Program-made: the position numbers and the translations under genes
Notes under the pieces: model-generated
Database searches by the model: none
Seen by the model: only the letters and a program-made list of their open reading frames with translations
Told to the model about the DNA's origin: nothing
Shown here: piece after piece, positions 54,601 to 64,000 of the stretch
Numbering within the stretch: position 1 is the first letter of the stretch
Layout: every line of letters starts with the position of its first letter
From: Heliocidaris tuberculata
Taxonomy: Eukaryota > Echinodermata > Echinoidea > Camarodonta > Echinometridae
Length of the DNA stretch: 64,000 nt
Direction of reading: 5' to 3'
NCBI GenBank assembly: GCA_025618425.1
Contig: CM046847.1
Span: 7,367,033-7,431,032, forward strand

Positions 54601-57600
54601 ATGAAATTTTTCTTCAAATATTTTGAAATATTTATTTCGGGAGACTTTTCTCACTGTTAACTTTTTTTTCTGAGACGCACTGTATAGCTCAATGATCCTG
54701 CCCAAACATGGGACAATGAGACTTTACTCGAATCATGCATAATGTGTAAAATTCTACCCTAAAAGCCATTTAATTCCGTTATTCAGATATCGTTCTGAAT
54801 ATAACATACAGGCCAGAAAAGTTTAATCTGGCTCTCGTAGTATGTTGGTATACTCCAGAGAGGTTTAACAGGCTGCCTATAACATTTATCATTATTTGTT
54901 GTTTGTTCGGAATTTGGATGAATTGCCCTGACAGGGCATGATGATATCACCTAAGAAAATCATGTACACGACTGTTCCGGACAAGAGGACAACTTTGCCT
55001 GTGGTGTGTTTCATCAAGCCTTAAAATTGATCTTAAAATCGATTTCGACTTTAAGTCAATTTTAAGATCGGAATCGATTTTAGTTGATCAAACACCCCCT
55101 GGACTATCACCCGTTAAGACAGCTACACCCCAGAACAACTACAATACCAGACAACTACCCCACGGAAAACTATCCCCGCTCTTCCACAGTAGGGGTAGTA
55201 TTAAGGGGCAGTTTTCCGTGACGTGTTATTGTCCTAGGGAGCAGTGGTCCAGGGTGATGTCCTATAAGGGGTAGATGTCTGGTGTATATTTCCGGGGTAT
55301 AAAAAGTTACTGTATATAAACAAGGAACACCCAAAATGCAGAATAATGATCGTATAAAAAAATTATGTTTTGATTTCATAATGTAGCATTGGGACATGCC
55401 ATTGCTGCGATTTGCACTGTGTTCTTGTTGAATGAGCTTGCCGGTAAGAGGTTCAACCTCTTCTACAGCCTTGCCGTGACTGGATTTTCTGCTGGCATGG
55501 TTCTTTACCCTCTCTTGGCAGAAGCTCTTCTAACTGCTTATGGCTGGCGGGCTGCAGTTTTAATCCTGGGATCTACAATGCTGAATTTGGTTCCTGCCGT
55601 CATGGCCATTAAAATGCCTCAGAAACGCGAAATGCCTCTAGATGATGCAGGAAGCAATCCTTCGGCACCATGTAACAGAAGTCTGCAAATGAATCAAGGA
55701 AAGGAGGGCGAAGAGAACAATAAAAATGCAATCAACTCAGACACCGAGGAGGCACCATTTTTGGGTTCCTCAGAAGAACATGACTGGCCAACGTTCACTC
55801 TCGGGGAATGCAGTAGTCGACCGAAACGCGAAAGCAGCACAATGGAAAAGATTTCAGAATGGTTTCAAAGAACCAACTTTTACATGGACCCATACTTTAA
55901 TTTCATACTCCTGTCGTTCGGGATACATGAATTCGTTTACAGTGGATGGCACGCGTTTCTCGTCCCGCATTCTCTTCAGCGAGGAATCTCAGTCCATAGA
56001 ACAATCATCATTACCCTTAGCGCTGCCATAGGAAACCTAACTGGAAGACTGTTGGTCGCTTTCCTAACCCATGGGATTATTGATCCAACTAATATGTACT
56101 TGGGAGCGACAATCTTTAACATTACTGCTTTGGCGTGTGATGCATTCATTCCAAACTTCTTTGTCATGCTGGTAACTTCGTGTTGCTCAGCTGGTGTCAT
56201 TGCTGGAAGGGCAGTACTGGGACCCCTGGTCTTGAGGAAAAGGACATCCCCTGGAAACTTTCCAATTGCATTATGTGCTCTCAATGTTTCAGCTGGCTGC
56301 TTTTCTCTTTTGGGAGGATATGCAACTGGTATGTGAAAATCAGTCTTGTCCAGGTTTTTCTGTAAGTTTATTTGCAGTACGTTTTATGAACCAGTACAGT
56401 TACAGACTGCGCATGAGCAGATAGCATGTCCTGCACGGTATTGGGAAATGCACCAAGACAAAATTAATGTTGTGCATAATATTCCTATGTCCATGGGCCT
56501 TACGAGGGAAAGTTCACCCTGATATTAAGTTGCTTTTAAAAGAAGCAGAAAAATTAAAGAAACAGATCAATGAAAGTTTGACCAAAATCCGATAAGATGA
56601 GAAAGTTATGAATTTTTGAAGTTGTAATCAACGAAACACAAATTGGCAACTCCTTGACGTATCTTGCGAGCTCCTCTCCCATTTGCTCCGTACACAAAAG
56701 TTTATAAATTTTCATTTTCTTTGTTTCTGTTGGGGGAACAGATTTGAATCATACAGTTTTTGTGTAAACGCACAAGTGAAATAGTGAAATGATTATATCT
56801 AGGGTGCATATATGATAAACTCGATAAAAACTACTTTCGAAAAATCAACTCAAGGGCCATTTCAAAGGCCTATTGTACTGCCCATAGAAATCAGGTTCGG
56901 ATTACGTAATACACCATTATAATGTTCGCACATTTCTAAAGGTGATAGACAGGGCTATTGAAATTGTCTTGAGTTCATTTTTCGAAAGTAGTTTTTATCG
57001 TGTTGATAAACCATTTTTAGAGAGAAAATGGAAATCTATGATTTTTTTTAAGTACAGCGCAAATGGGATATGAACTCGCAGGATAACTCATGGAGTTACC
57101 AGTTTGTGTTTGATTGATTACAACTTCAAAAATTCATAACTTTCTCATTTCTTGTCGAATTTACTCAAACTTTCACTGATCTGTTTATTCAATTTTTCTG
57201 CTTCTTTTAAAACCAACTTGTAACCCGAGAGGTGGACTTTCGATTGAAGTATCCCCACCCGAACGAAACTAGAATCAGGAAGGGGGTTCACACCCCTACA
57301 CCTTTTTAAAAGGAGGAAAAATTGCCCCTCCTACGATGAAAGTGCCTCTTCCAAGTGAATAACATGCCCCTCCCTCGAAGGAGATAACGCTCTTCCTGAG
57401 GTAAAATCTGCCACCATATTTTAAATATTTAGCAACAGAATTATTATGCGTGTCTTAATAGACACTGTAACCAATAAAAATGGAAAGTTTATCTACCATT
57501 TCTTTAAAAAAACAGTAGGCTTGAAAATGGGTTCATAAAATATGATAATGCACCGATCAGGAGAGAAAGAGTGTAGAACATGTGGTGGTATATATTATAT

Positions 57601-59557
57601 AAACAATGTCGACCCCGGGTGTCGACCTTGTTTAGATGTGCACCATTTGCACCCACACACGTCCTTTTTTGGCCATGCCCCCCTTGCACTCAAGTAAACA
57701 AAAACAAAAACACACGTTCCATCGCCCCTGTCACTTACTAGTAGTTTGCAGGCACAAACATTGGTCAGTCGTAAAACAGTGTCTGCTCTTTAAGACTAAT
57801 AGGCCCTGTACTATAGCTGCTCCTGACCTATACTGTCACGACCAATAGGTAGCTGGGTTAGGCTTCTCTGAGTTCTCTCAAGACACAATGATTTTCTGAT
57901 AAAGTGTCAAATTAGGGTCTGTGCTTGCAGACTACCTGTCTGAAACTATAGGATTTCCATATATTAGAGTATGAAGTAAACTTTAATAAAGCACAAATTC
58001 AAAATCGATTGTACAGTGTGTCCCAGAAAAAAGGAAACCGGATTTCATGGCATAAATATTCTATCGTAATGAATAATTCCCTGATGAGATATACATCTAT
58101 GAAAAACTCTGCTTCCCTTCTTTCATGGGATGCACAATTTATTATTCATAATTCACACATGATGGAATTAAAACAATGGAAAGTGGTCGTACCAATATTT
58201 CATTTGCACGCACAAGTTGCAAATTTGAGTGAGTTTTTAGAGTAGTAAGCGTAATCATATTGAAAAACTGAAAACATCACATAAAAATTCATAATTTTCT
58301 CTTTTATATGACAGCTCATGCGTAGAAAATTAATAATGTATGCTAAAGAACAAGAAAAATGAAAACATGCTTGATTTCTGCCCAAATGAGTGGATAGTTG
58401 AGTAAGAAGCCATTCAGCTTTTCTGACCTATAGCTGCTGACAATGGACTTAATGCTTGGGTGAATTTTCACAAACATGGTGAATAAAAAGGAACATTTAT
58501 AGAGATGGTTGGGGACTTGGGGTATAAAAAGGCTGAAAATTACGGATACTTGGGGATTCTCATGGATGACACGCCTTACTTCTGCCACATTCTCTTCCGA
58601 TAGGCAATTCTTCTTCGACCAGATTGACCCTTGTTGACATTGAGGCTCGTCCCTCCCTGCTGATATTTTCTTATGTTTCTCCACAACTTAGACTTCGCAG
58701 GAACGTCGCGATTTGGAAATCTCTCAGTGAAGGCGGCAGCAACTTGCTGCATGCTCCCAGAGCGAGCCCATTCCGTTAGATGAACACCCTTTATTCTGTG
58801 GTCAGATTCATGGTCATGCAAACTAAAAAAAATGGTTTGCTTAATCTTTAGCCTTTTTATTACCCCCAACCATCTTTAATGTTCCTTGTCATTCCCCTTG
58901 TTTGTGTAAATTCACCCAAGCATTAAGTCCATTGTCAGCTGCTAGGTCAGAAAAGCTGAAAGGCTTCTTACTCAACTATCCACTCATTTGGGCAGAAATC
59001 AAGCATGTTTTCATTTTACTTGTTCTCTAGCATTTATTGATTTTCTACGCTTGAGCTGTCATATAAAAGAGATGTGATGTTTTCCTGCTTTCAATATGAA
59101 TACGCTTACTACCCTAGAAACTCACTCAAATTTGCAATTTGTTCGTACAAATGAAATTTAGATACCACCTTTTTCCATTGTTTTAATTCAATCATGCGGG
59201 AATTATGAATAATACGTTGTGCATCAAATGAAAGAAGATAAGCATAGCTTTTCATAGATGTATAACTCATCAAGGAAATTATTCGTCATGACAGAAAATT
59301 TCTGCCATGAAATCCGGTTTCCTTTTTTCTGGGACACACTGTATAGTAAAAATTGCTGATTCTATTTTCAAGAAGATTAATTTTTTTTTCTCAATCTGTC
59401 ACCCACAGGTCTGGTAGCAGATAGTTTTTCGACATTTGATGCAACCTTCAAACTTCTTACTGTAATGGATGTGCTGGTATTTGTCTCCATGTTACCTCCC
59501 AAACTAGTGAAAAATCCGAGTCTCGAACTGGAAGAGTCAAGTTCCCGGCCGTCATAA
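51684..59557 (+). CDS. SLC16/monocarboxylate transporter-like MFS protein, complete
   Basis: Four exons with matching phases: 51684-51870, 53421-53564, 55387-56328 and 59409-59557 (TAA), 473 residues. Exon 1 has TM1 (FPLALVLFMDGCFVIGT) and the start of TM2 (LGLFIAFYFVA). Exon 2 has TM3 and the start of TM4. Exon 3 has TM4-TM6 with GKRFNLFYSLAVTGFSAGMV, close to the MCT TM5 signature. A hydrophilic loop of about 85 residues follows, then TM7-TM11 starting YFNFILLSFGIHEFVYSG. Exon 4 has TM12 and the C-tail ending SSSRPS. Length, split 6+6 layout and long central loop match the SLC16 family (proton-linked or facilitated transport of monocarboxylates and related acids at the plasma membrane). The TM1 motif is weak (DGCFVIG), so it belongs to an orphan-type branch and the substrate cannot be named. 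The ATG at 51684 is the first in frame after the stop-free TTGGTATTC context. Confidence 0.85.
51960..52115 (-). mobile_element. telomere-like CCCTAA array element, copy 3
   Basis: After CTGGGCCAAACATTATCAAG comes an array CCCTGACCCTAACCCT for about 80 bp, then ATACGAAATAAAGCCCATAA. The flanks match those of the element at 19485, not random telomere DNA. It is in the first transporter intron. Confidence 0.6.
52455..52795. mobile_element. MITE with GTACCAATCACC ends and GC palindrome core
   Basis: The left end GTGTACCAATCACCTGAAAA and the right end TTTGGTGGCGATTGGTACCC are imperfect inverted copies. The core CTCGCGCGGAACCAAACTCC pairs with GAGTTCGGTTCCGCACGGG. Relative of 47983-48245. Confidence 0.65.
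53761..54682. mobile_element. long-TIR mariner-type MITE, about 920 bp
   Basis: The left end CGTGCGTCCCTCAAAAAGGT, then TAACAGTTGAAAAA, and the right end TTTTCTGAGACGCACTG, with TCTCACTGTTAAC inside it, are inverted, with TA outside. The arms continue inward for about 300 bp (TATGAAATTTTT..., TCAAATGACACCAAA...). GGGTCTCTCCTATCAAATGA is also repeated directly at 53869 and 54049. It lies in the second transporter intron. Confidence 0.7.
55013..55098. repeat. short foldback
   Basis: GTGTTTCATCAAGCCTTAAA pairs with TTTTAGTTGATCAAACAC, and AAAATCGATTTCGAC pairs with GGAATCGATTTT. The TTTCATCAAG end resembles the arm class of the element at 17230. No shared core remains. Confidence 0.55.
56506..57245. 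mobile_element. 740-bp foldback element in the third transporter intron
   Basis: The left arm contains AAGTTGCTTTTAAAAGAAGC, AAGTTATGAATTTTTGAAGT and ACACAAATTGGCAACTCC. The right arm holds the inverted counterparts ending GGTGGACTTTCGATTGAAG. An inner pair, CTCGATAAAAACTACTTTCG and CGAAAGTAGTTTTTATCG, continues the hairpin. The arms cover most of the element. No transposase is seen. Confidence 0.75.
58014..59341. mobile_element. 1.33-kb Tc1/mariner-superfamily element with long TIRs
   Basis: The ends CAGTGTGTCCCAGAAAAAAG and CTTTTTTCTGGGACACACTG are inverted copies flanked by TA (58012-58013, 59342-59343). The arms stay inverted inward for about 450 bp (for example AAGCCATTCAGCTTTTCTGA near 58408 and TCAGAAAAGCTGAAAGGCTT near 58947). 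The centre holds a transposase fragment on the minus strand. Confidence 0.8.
58530..58810 (-). pseudogene. transposase N-terminal HTH remnant
   Basis: The minus strand reads HLTEWARSGSMQQVAAAFTE, then RFPNRDVPAKSKLWRNIRKY and QQGGTSLNVNKGQSGRRR. After a frame change it reads ENVAEVRRVIHENPQVSV. This is the paired helix-turn-helix region typical of mariner-like transposases. The catalytic DDE/D domain is absent and the frame is broken, so the element cannot move by itself. Confidence 0.65.
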
Positions 59558-59559
59558 TA

Positions 59560-59848
59560 GGGAGTTTTCGTTCAGCAAGTACGCGGGATTCTAGGACGGA
59601 GATTAACAATATTGCACATGACAAAGACGCCCAGGCATTCTTTGTCGAAAATGAAAGAACCGGAACGGCAATACCGTGCTAGATCAAGAGCGGACCATTG
59701 CAAATGCATCGTTCCCTCTGAATCTATAGGACGAAACTACTGTTCCGGTTCTTCAGTTTTCCACAAAGAATGCCTAGGCGTCCTTTGTCATGTGCAATTG
59801 TTAATCTCTGTCCTAGAATCCCGCGTACGTTGCTGAACGAAAACTCCC
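59560..59848. mobile_element. 289-bp palindromic MITE at the transporter stop codon
   Basis: GGGAGTTTTCGTTCAGCAA and TTGCTGAACGAAAACTCCC are exact inverted ends, with TA outside at 59558-59559 and 59849-59850. Pairing continues inward (CGCGGGATTCTAGGAC, CAAAGACGCC, AGAACCGGAAC). The element starts two bases after the TAA at 59555-59557, so it supplies the beginning of the 3' untranslated region. Confidence 0.85.
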
Positions 59849-59909
59849 TAATGCCAAATATCATGGACATTTACCATGTTTACACTAGCAAGAACCTATC
59901 AATAAGAAA

Positions 59910-60030
59910 GTTCGTAATTACATGTACAATTTGCGCATGTGCAGATAAAGGTCATTTGTACCGAGTACAATTGACCTTTATACGCTTTCACAGTGTGCGC
60001 ACCGTGATGCGCTCTTATGGCTCTTAACCA
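59910..60030. repeat. interspersed repeat, GACCTTTATACGCTTTCA type
   Basis: GTTCGTAATTACATGTACAA and TTGACCTTTATACGCTTTCA, then GTGTGCGCACCGTGATGCGC, match the repeats at 247-460 and 32990-33160. The three copies differ in orientation. Confidence 0.6.
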
Positions 60031-61268
60031 TAGACGAATTAAAACTTATAGACGGAAAGGTAGCACGCGCGGATTTGCCTCATTTGCATATAAGCTACAG
60101 CGTAACCATTCAGTCTAAGCGTATTTAAGCGTATTTAGGCTCCGCCCATTTGGTAACATTTCATTTTTCCCGAAGCCCCCGATACCCCAAAATATCGATA
60201 AGTATCGAGAAACACCTTATGCATTATTCATTTTTGTTTTGCATACTCCGATTTATCAAACTTTGATTGGACCGGACCTTATGAATATGAATGTTCTTCA
60301 AAAGGAATGATTTGACCTCTTTTCGTCACTTCCGCTGTGATCACGTCACCGCACAAAGTAAAAAAAAAAAGATGTGGAAAGTTTAGAGGTGAGTACACAT
60401 GTATTTATGCTTAATTTTCGAAAATTAGAATATATTTAGAACAAGTTCTGCCACTGTGAGTAATCTGTTTCTATTTCTCTACATTTTGAAGGGATTCTAC
60501 AGAGCTGTATGTCATGAAACAATGTGTAATCTACTCTCGAACTTTCAAAACAATTTTCATCGTCATGAGCTAATGTTGCAGCTCAATTTCCCTTACCACC
60601 CTGTCACTCGTGACGGCTTACCCGGACTTTCGGGCGGGGCTATCTCGATACGTTTCGATAGATGATTACTGAATTAGAGAGATGACAATAGCCGAAAGAT
60701 TTAGTAAACCTCTAAATAGATCGAACTTAGTCTGTGGACCCTGTGTCAATGATTTGGTTATCTAAGTTAGATGTAGACGCATAGACCCTGTTTGTTAATT
60801 TCTGGAAGACAAAGGGCCCAGATGAGGCCCTTTCTAATTGATTCTGTACTAATCTGAAAGGGTTGGAATATACACCTGGTCAAGAATAGACTTTAGACAG
60901 GATATTATAGGTTTAAACTAAAACAATACACAACTTTATTTAGAGAAATCTGGAACTAAAACCATAGCTAGGCTGCCTTCCCCAAAGTCACCCTAGCTCA
61001 TTGCATCTTACTCCCATACAGCAGTGTTCAGTCATAACCTTAATAGTGCAATATCTTAGTGTGTTAACAATATGTGATAGTACAACAGTGTAGCAATGCA
61101 AACCCTTATAAATCTACACTGTCTGTAGGAAGTGTAGATCTAGGCTATTCTTGTGTGGATTTTTAAAATATTTTTTTATTTCTAATTTAGAATGAGGAGG
61201 GGGTTCCATGTTGATATTTTTTCCAGAGACCAGTCCAGGTACCCGCCCAGGTCCAGGTCTACTTTGAG
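60031..61268. other. intergenic DNA without supported gene
   Basis: A frame of 69 codons at 60456-60665 has no recognisable family and no splice context. 60350-60370 is poly-A. 61200-61260 (TCCAGGTACCCGCCCAGGTC) is locally GC-rich next to the large hairpin. Confidence 0.4.
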
Positions 61269-62085
61269 TAGACCGATGGGATCTGTCTCTTCCTCGGAGA
61301 ACTTCTCTTTTTCATTACTGACGTTTGTTGGTCAGTTCTCCTCCTTAGAGACAGATATCACCCATAGACTCGCCTGTGCGAACATTTTGCACCAATTTGA
61401 AGCAAGCAGAGGCGACCAAGTTAAATGCATTTTAACCCTATTTTAACGGGTCTAGTACCCATTTTCATGTAATAAATACAAAATAATAACTTAGAACTAC
61501 GTTTTGATTTACCCCTTTCTTGAATTGGTCTATTTTGAAGCTTCTTTCAAGCTATTTTCTTCCCTAATCCAACACTTTTCCTCCGTATCGCCAATTTTGA
61601 AATGCGTGTCACCTGACTTACGTTAGTGATCGTTTTGTGGTATCGTTTTAAAAAAAAAAATCTTCTTTCGTTGTATGGTATCGGCAGTCATTGCCGACAC
61701 CATAAAAACGATACCACAAAACGATCACTAACGTAAGTCAGGTGACACGCATTTCAAAATTGGCGATACGGAGGAAAAGTGTTGGATTAGGGAAGAAAAT
61801 AGCTTGAAAGAAGCTTCAAAATAGACCAATTCAAGAAAGGGGTAAATCAAAACGTAGTTCTAAGTTATTATTTTGTATTTATTACATGAAAATGGGTACT
61901 AGACCCGTTAAAATAGGGTTAAAATGCATTTAACTTGGTCGCCTCTGCTTGCTTCAAATTGGTGCAAAATGTTCGCACAGGCGAGTCTATGGGTGATATC
62001 TGTCTCTAAGGAGGAGAACTGACCAACAAACGTCAGTAATGAAAAAGAGAAGTTCTCCGAGGAAGAGACAGATCCCATCGGTCTA
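61269..62085. mobile_element. large near-perfect hairpin, arms about 400 bp
   Basis: The left arm starts TAGACCGATGGGATCTGTCT and the right arm ends AGACAGATCCCATCGGTCTA. The arms appear almost identical up to a small loop around GGCAGTCATTGCC at 61682-61694; the left arm carries about 23 extra bases next to the loop. Apparent codons on each strand (61192-61446) show no family. A fragment of the end recurs at 43479-43536, so it is a dispersed element. Confidence 0.9.
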
Positions 62086-62289
62086 TACTTTGAGTAGATC
62101 TAAATGTTACACAGTTTGCTATAGATCTAATCTAGATCTAAATGCCGGGTTGTAATTTTAAGTTTAACGCAGTGGTTCTAGATCAGTACTAACGTTAAGA
62201 TAGGCTTTGCCCCCCCTTTTTTTTTCTAAACTTGAGCCATGATCAAAGCCCAAGGCAAGCATGATGAGGTTTTATTTTTTATTTCAAGA

Positions 62290-62322
62290 GAGAGAGAGAG
62301 AGAGAGGGGGGGGGGGGGGGGT
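62290..62322. repeat. (GA)n and poly-G run
   Basis: AGAGAGAGAGAGAGAGAG followed directly by about 17 G, the same composite as at 8845-8887. Confidence 0.9.
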
Positions 62323-62605
62323 CACATTCATATTTAGTCTTGATTCTAGACCAGAATCAAAACCCAGGCAATAATAGTGGGATGGCCTTTGTTTCAGTAT
62401 CGCATTCATTACTACTATTAGTCTCATCATGTCTTTGATTTCCCTCAGATAATAACATGGCAAGGAACTAACTTGTGGCTGATCTAGTGGAAGATCTAGA
62501 GGCTTTAAAGCCTAATAGACGTCTGCGTACCTGCACAACTCAACAACTTTTGTAGGTGCCGGATGAAGCGGACTTTGATGAGACGTGAAAAATAAAAAGG
62601 TAGGT

Positions 62606-63030
62606 AGGTCTAGACCTGACTAATTAATAGAACTTAGACCGAAAATTCTGTCTCTCGTTGTTAGCCTCTTCACTTAGAGAAGAAGCGGGCCATTTGATCT
62701 CCTTTGCAAACCGACTACACGCCGACGTAGTTGGAAAAATCGCTATAATTTTATTTTTCCTCATGCATATATGATTAAAATGATTAGGCCTAGGCTCTAC
62801 TCCTACTTCAAGAATCTGTTTAACTTATCAATTCGTCTGTATAATCTGTTTAATGCTCCTTTTTCAGGTAATTCACGGCCCAAGGTATTCTCCGTTGAAA
62901 ATCTTGCAGCCGTTGTGTAGCCGGTGTGTGGTCGGTTTGCACAGTAGATCAAACGGCCCGCTTATTCTAAGTGAAGAGGCTAGTTACGAACGAGAGACAG
63001 AATTTTCGGTCTAGTTAGACCTAGACCTAT
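62606..63030. mobile_element. 425-bp MITE with GGTCTAG...GACCGAAAATT ends
   Basis: The left end TAGGTCTAGACCTGACTAAT, then GACCGAAAATTCTGTCTCTC, and the right end GAGAGACAGAATTTTCGGTC, then CTAGACCTA, are inverted copies. AAGCGGGCCATTTGATC pairs with GATCAAACGGCCCGCTT farther in. The arms are about 110 bp and the middle (62750-62870) is AT-rich and unpaired. Confidence 0.8.
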
Positions 63031-63299
63031 TACAGCTAAAAAATATAGGTCTGGTAGTGGTAGTGTATACATCCAGGATCAGTTTACTTGGTGGGGGGGG
63101 GGAGGGGGGGGGGGGTGTGTTCAATAAGGAGAGACAGTTTTTAGTTTACATTGTCCAACCAAAACAGCAACAGCAAAGAGTCATCAAATTATTTTTGAGA
63201 GAGAATAGACATTTCATTTGTCCTTTTTCTTTATCCACCACTGAGATCTGTTTTCTTAAGTGTAGGTATTACATCAGCTTTTTTAGTGTCTTTAAAAAT

Positions 63300-63560
63300 C
63301 AATTATGAGATCTTTAGGGGATGTTCAGTGTGATGTCCGTATAAATAAAATTTTTAGTCCCTTTAATAATTATATTAAACTTTCATTAATTCCTGCAAAT
63401 AGAAACAAACCAAATAGGATGGATGAACTTATGTTATTGATAATATCATTTATTATTATTATTTTATTATCATTATTATCATCATTATTTTCTTAATACA
63501 GAATAATGCTTCTCTACTTCATCTATTACAGATGATGATGATGATGATGAAGATGAAGGC
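63300..63560. other. AT-rich DNA with GAT triplet run
   Basis: 63445-63500 alternates ATTATT and ATCATT. 63532-63552 is (GAT)n. The frames are accidental. Confidence 0.5.
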
Positions 63561-63683
63561 TTACCCACTGAGAATGAAGACAAATTCTGAGAGGAACAAA
63601 TAAATACTTAGCCGCTCCAGTTTTGCCTGGTAGGTTTCTATCAGGGGCGTTGATTTGTTTTTCAATAGGGAGGGGGGTGCAGG

Positions 63684-63930
63684 CAGTGGAAGATCCAGGA
63701 TTTCTTGAGAGAGGGGGCTCAATATTCACAAAAAAATTTGACAAGCAGAAGAAAAAAGGGTCCTTAGCATTTTTGGGCCCCCTTTTAACTAAAAAAATCT
63801 CAGACAAGCAAAAAAAAAAAAAAAGCAAAAAAAAAAAAAAAGCAAAAAAGAAAAAGGTCCTCAGCATTTTTGGGCCCCTTTTTGGTCCCAGGGGAGGGGG
63901 CCCGCCCCCCCCCCCTTGGATCCGCCACTA
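63684..63930. mobile_element. hAT-type MITE with CAGTGG ends
   Basis: The left end CAGTGGAAGATCCAGGA and the right end TTGGATCCGCCACTA are inverted. Flanks GGTGCAGG (63676-63683) and GGTGCAGA (63931-63938) agree at seven of eight bases. The interior repeats CATTTTTGGGCCCC twice with poly-A and poly-G/C runs. The 102-codon frame across it is not a gene. Confidence 0.7.
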
Positions 63931-64000
63931 GGTGCAGAACAGCCTAATAGTACTCTTCATGATTTTTTCAACACCTCTTAAATACCAGCTTCTCCATGGT

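Noticed and set aside
55170..55397. 75-codon minus-strand frame before the transporter's large exon
   Set aside because: It is composed of short GGGTAGT-like repeats and overlaps the exon acceptor on the other strand.
60456..60665. 69-codon frame as a possible small gene
   Set aside because: No recognisable motif, no conserved context and no promoter or splice signal.
63623..63931. 102-codon frame rich in Lys and Pro
   Set aside because: It is made by poly-A and poly-G/C tracts of a hAT-type MITE.

Overview
This is eukaryotic, intron-rich animal DNA. GT-AG introns of 0.1-5 kb separate short exons, and the non-coding part is full of short inverted-repeat DNA transposons, G/C homopolymers and AT, CA and GA microsatellites. 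The gene content (a ciliary dynein-assembly protein, a mitochondrial ATP synthase subunit, a SAMD3-like protein, an SLC16-like transporter, a proteinase K-like protease exon) and the style of the repeats suggest a marine invertebrate deuterostome, most likely an echinoderm such as a sea urchin. That placement is inference; no database was searched.

Layout. (1) 1-22971, plus strand: the last 23 exons (about 829 residues) of a large gene that I identify as DNAAF9 (C20orf194/Shulin). Its 5' exons lie left of the window. (2) 22972-30392: 3' flank and convergent intergenic DNA, with a miRNA-like hairpin at 25116-25180 and a TTAA-flanked MITE at 25817-26223 whose unoccupied target is also present, at 29613. 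(3) 30393-38284, minus strand: ATP5ME, the mitochondrial ATP synthase subunit e, 70 residues in four small exons up to 5 kb apart. Its introns hold several nested MITEs. (4) 38285-42182: repeats, including a TTGGT/ACCAA-rich tandem element and a 287-bp tandem duplication. (5) 42183-44707, minus strand: a compact SAMD3-like gene, apparently broken by a one-base frameshift in the SAM exon. (6) 44708-51683: repeat-rich DNA with palindromic elements, a LINE ORF1 remnant cut by a hAT-type MITE, and one frameshifted proteinase K-like exon. (7) 51684-59557, plus strand: a complete four-exon, 473-residue SLC16/monocarboxylate-transporter-like MFS gene. (8) 59558-64000: mostly foldback elements, including a hairpin with arms of about 400 bp at 61269-62085.

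The genes are unrelated housekeeping, ciliary and transport functions and form no operon or evident pathway. DNAAF9 and ATP5ME are convergent. ATP5ME and the SAMD3-like gene share the minus strand.

The most interesting observations are the three-copy tandem duplication of one DNAAF9 exon (two copies decayed, one of them a possible poison exon), the paired filled and empty sites of the TTAA MITE family, a hairpin family whose arms change in concert while a central core stays constant, MITEs carrying telomere-like arrays, and the miRNA-like hairpin downstream of DNAAF9.
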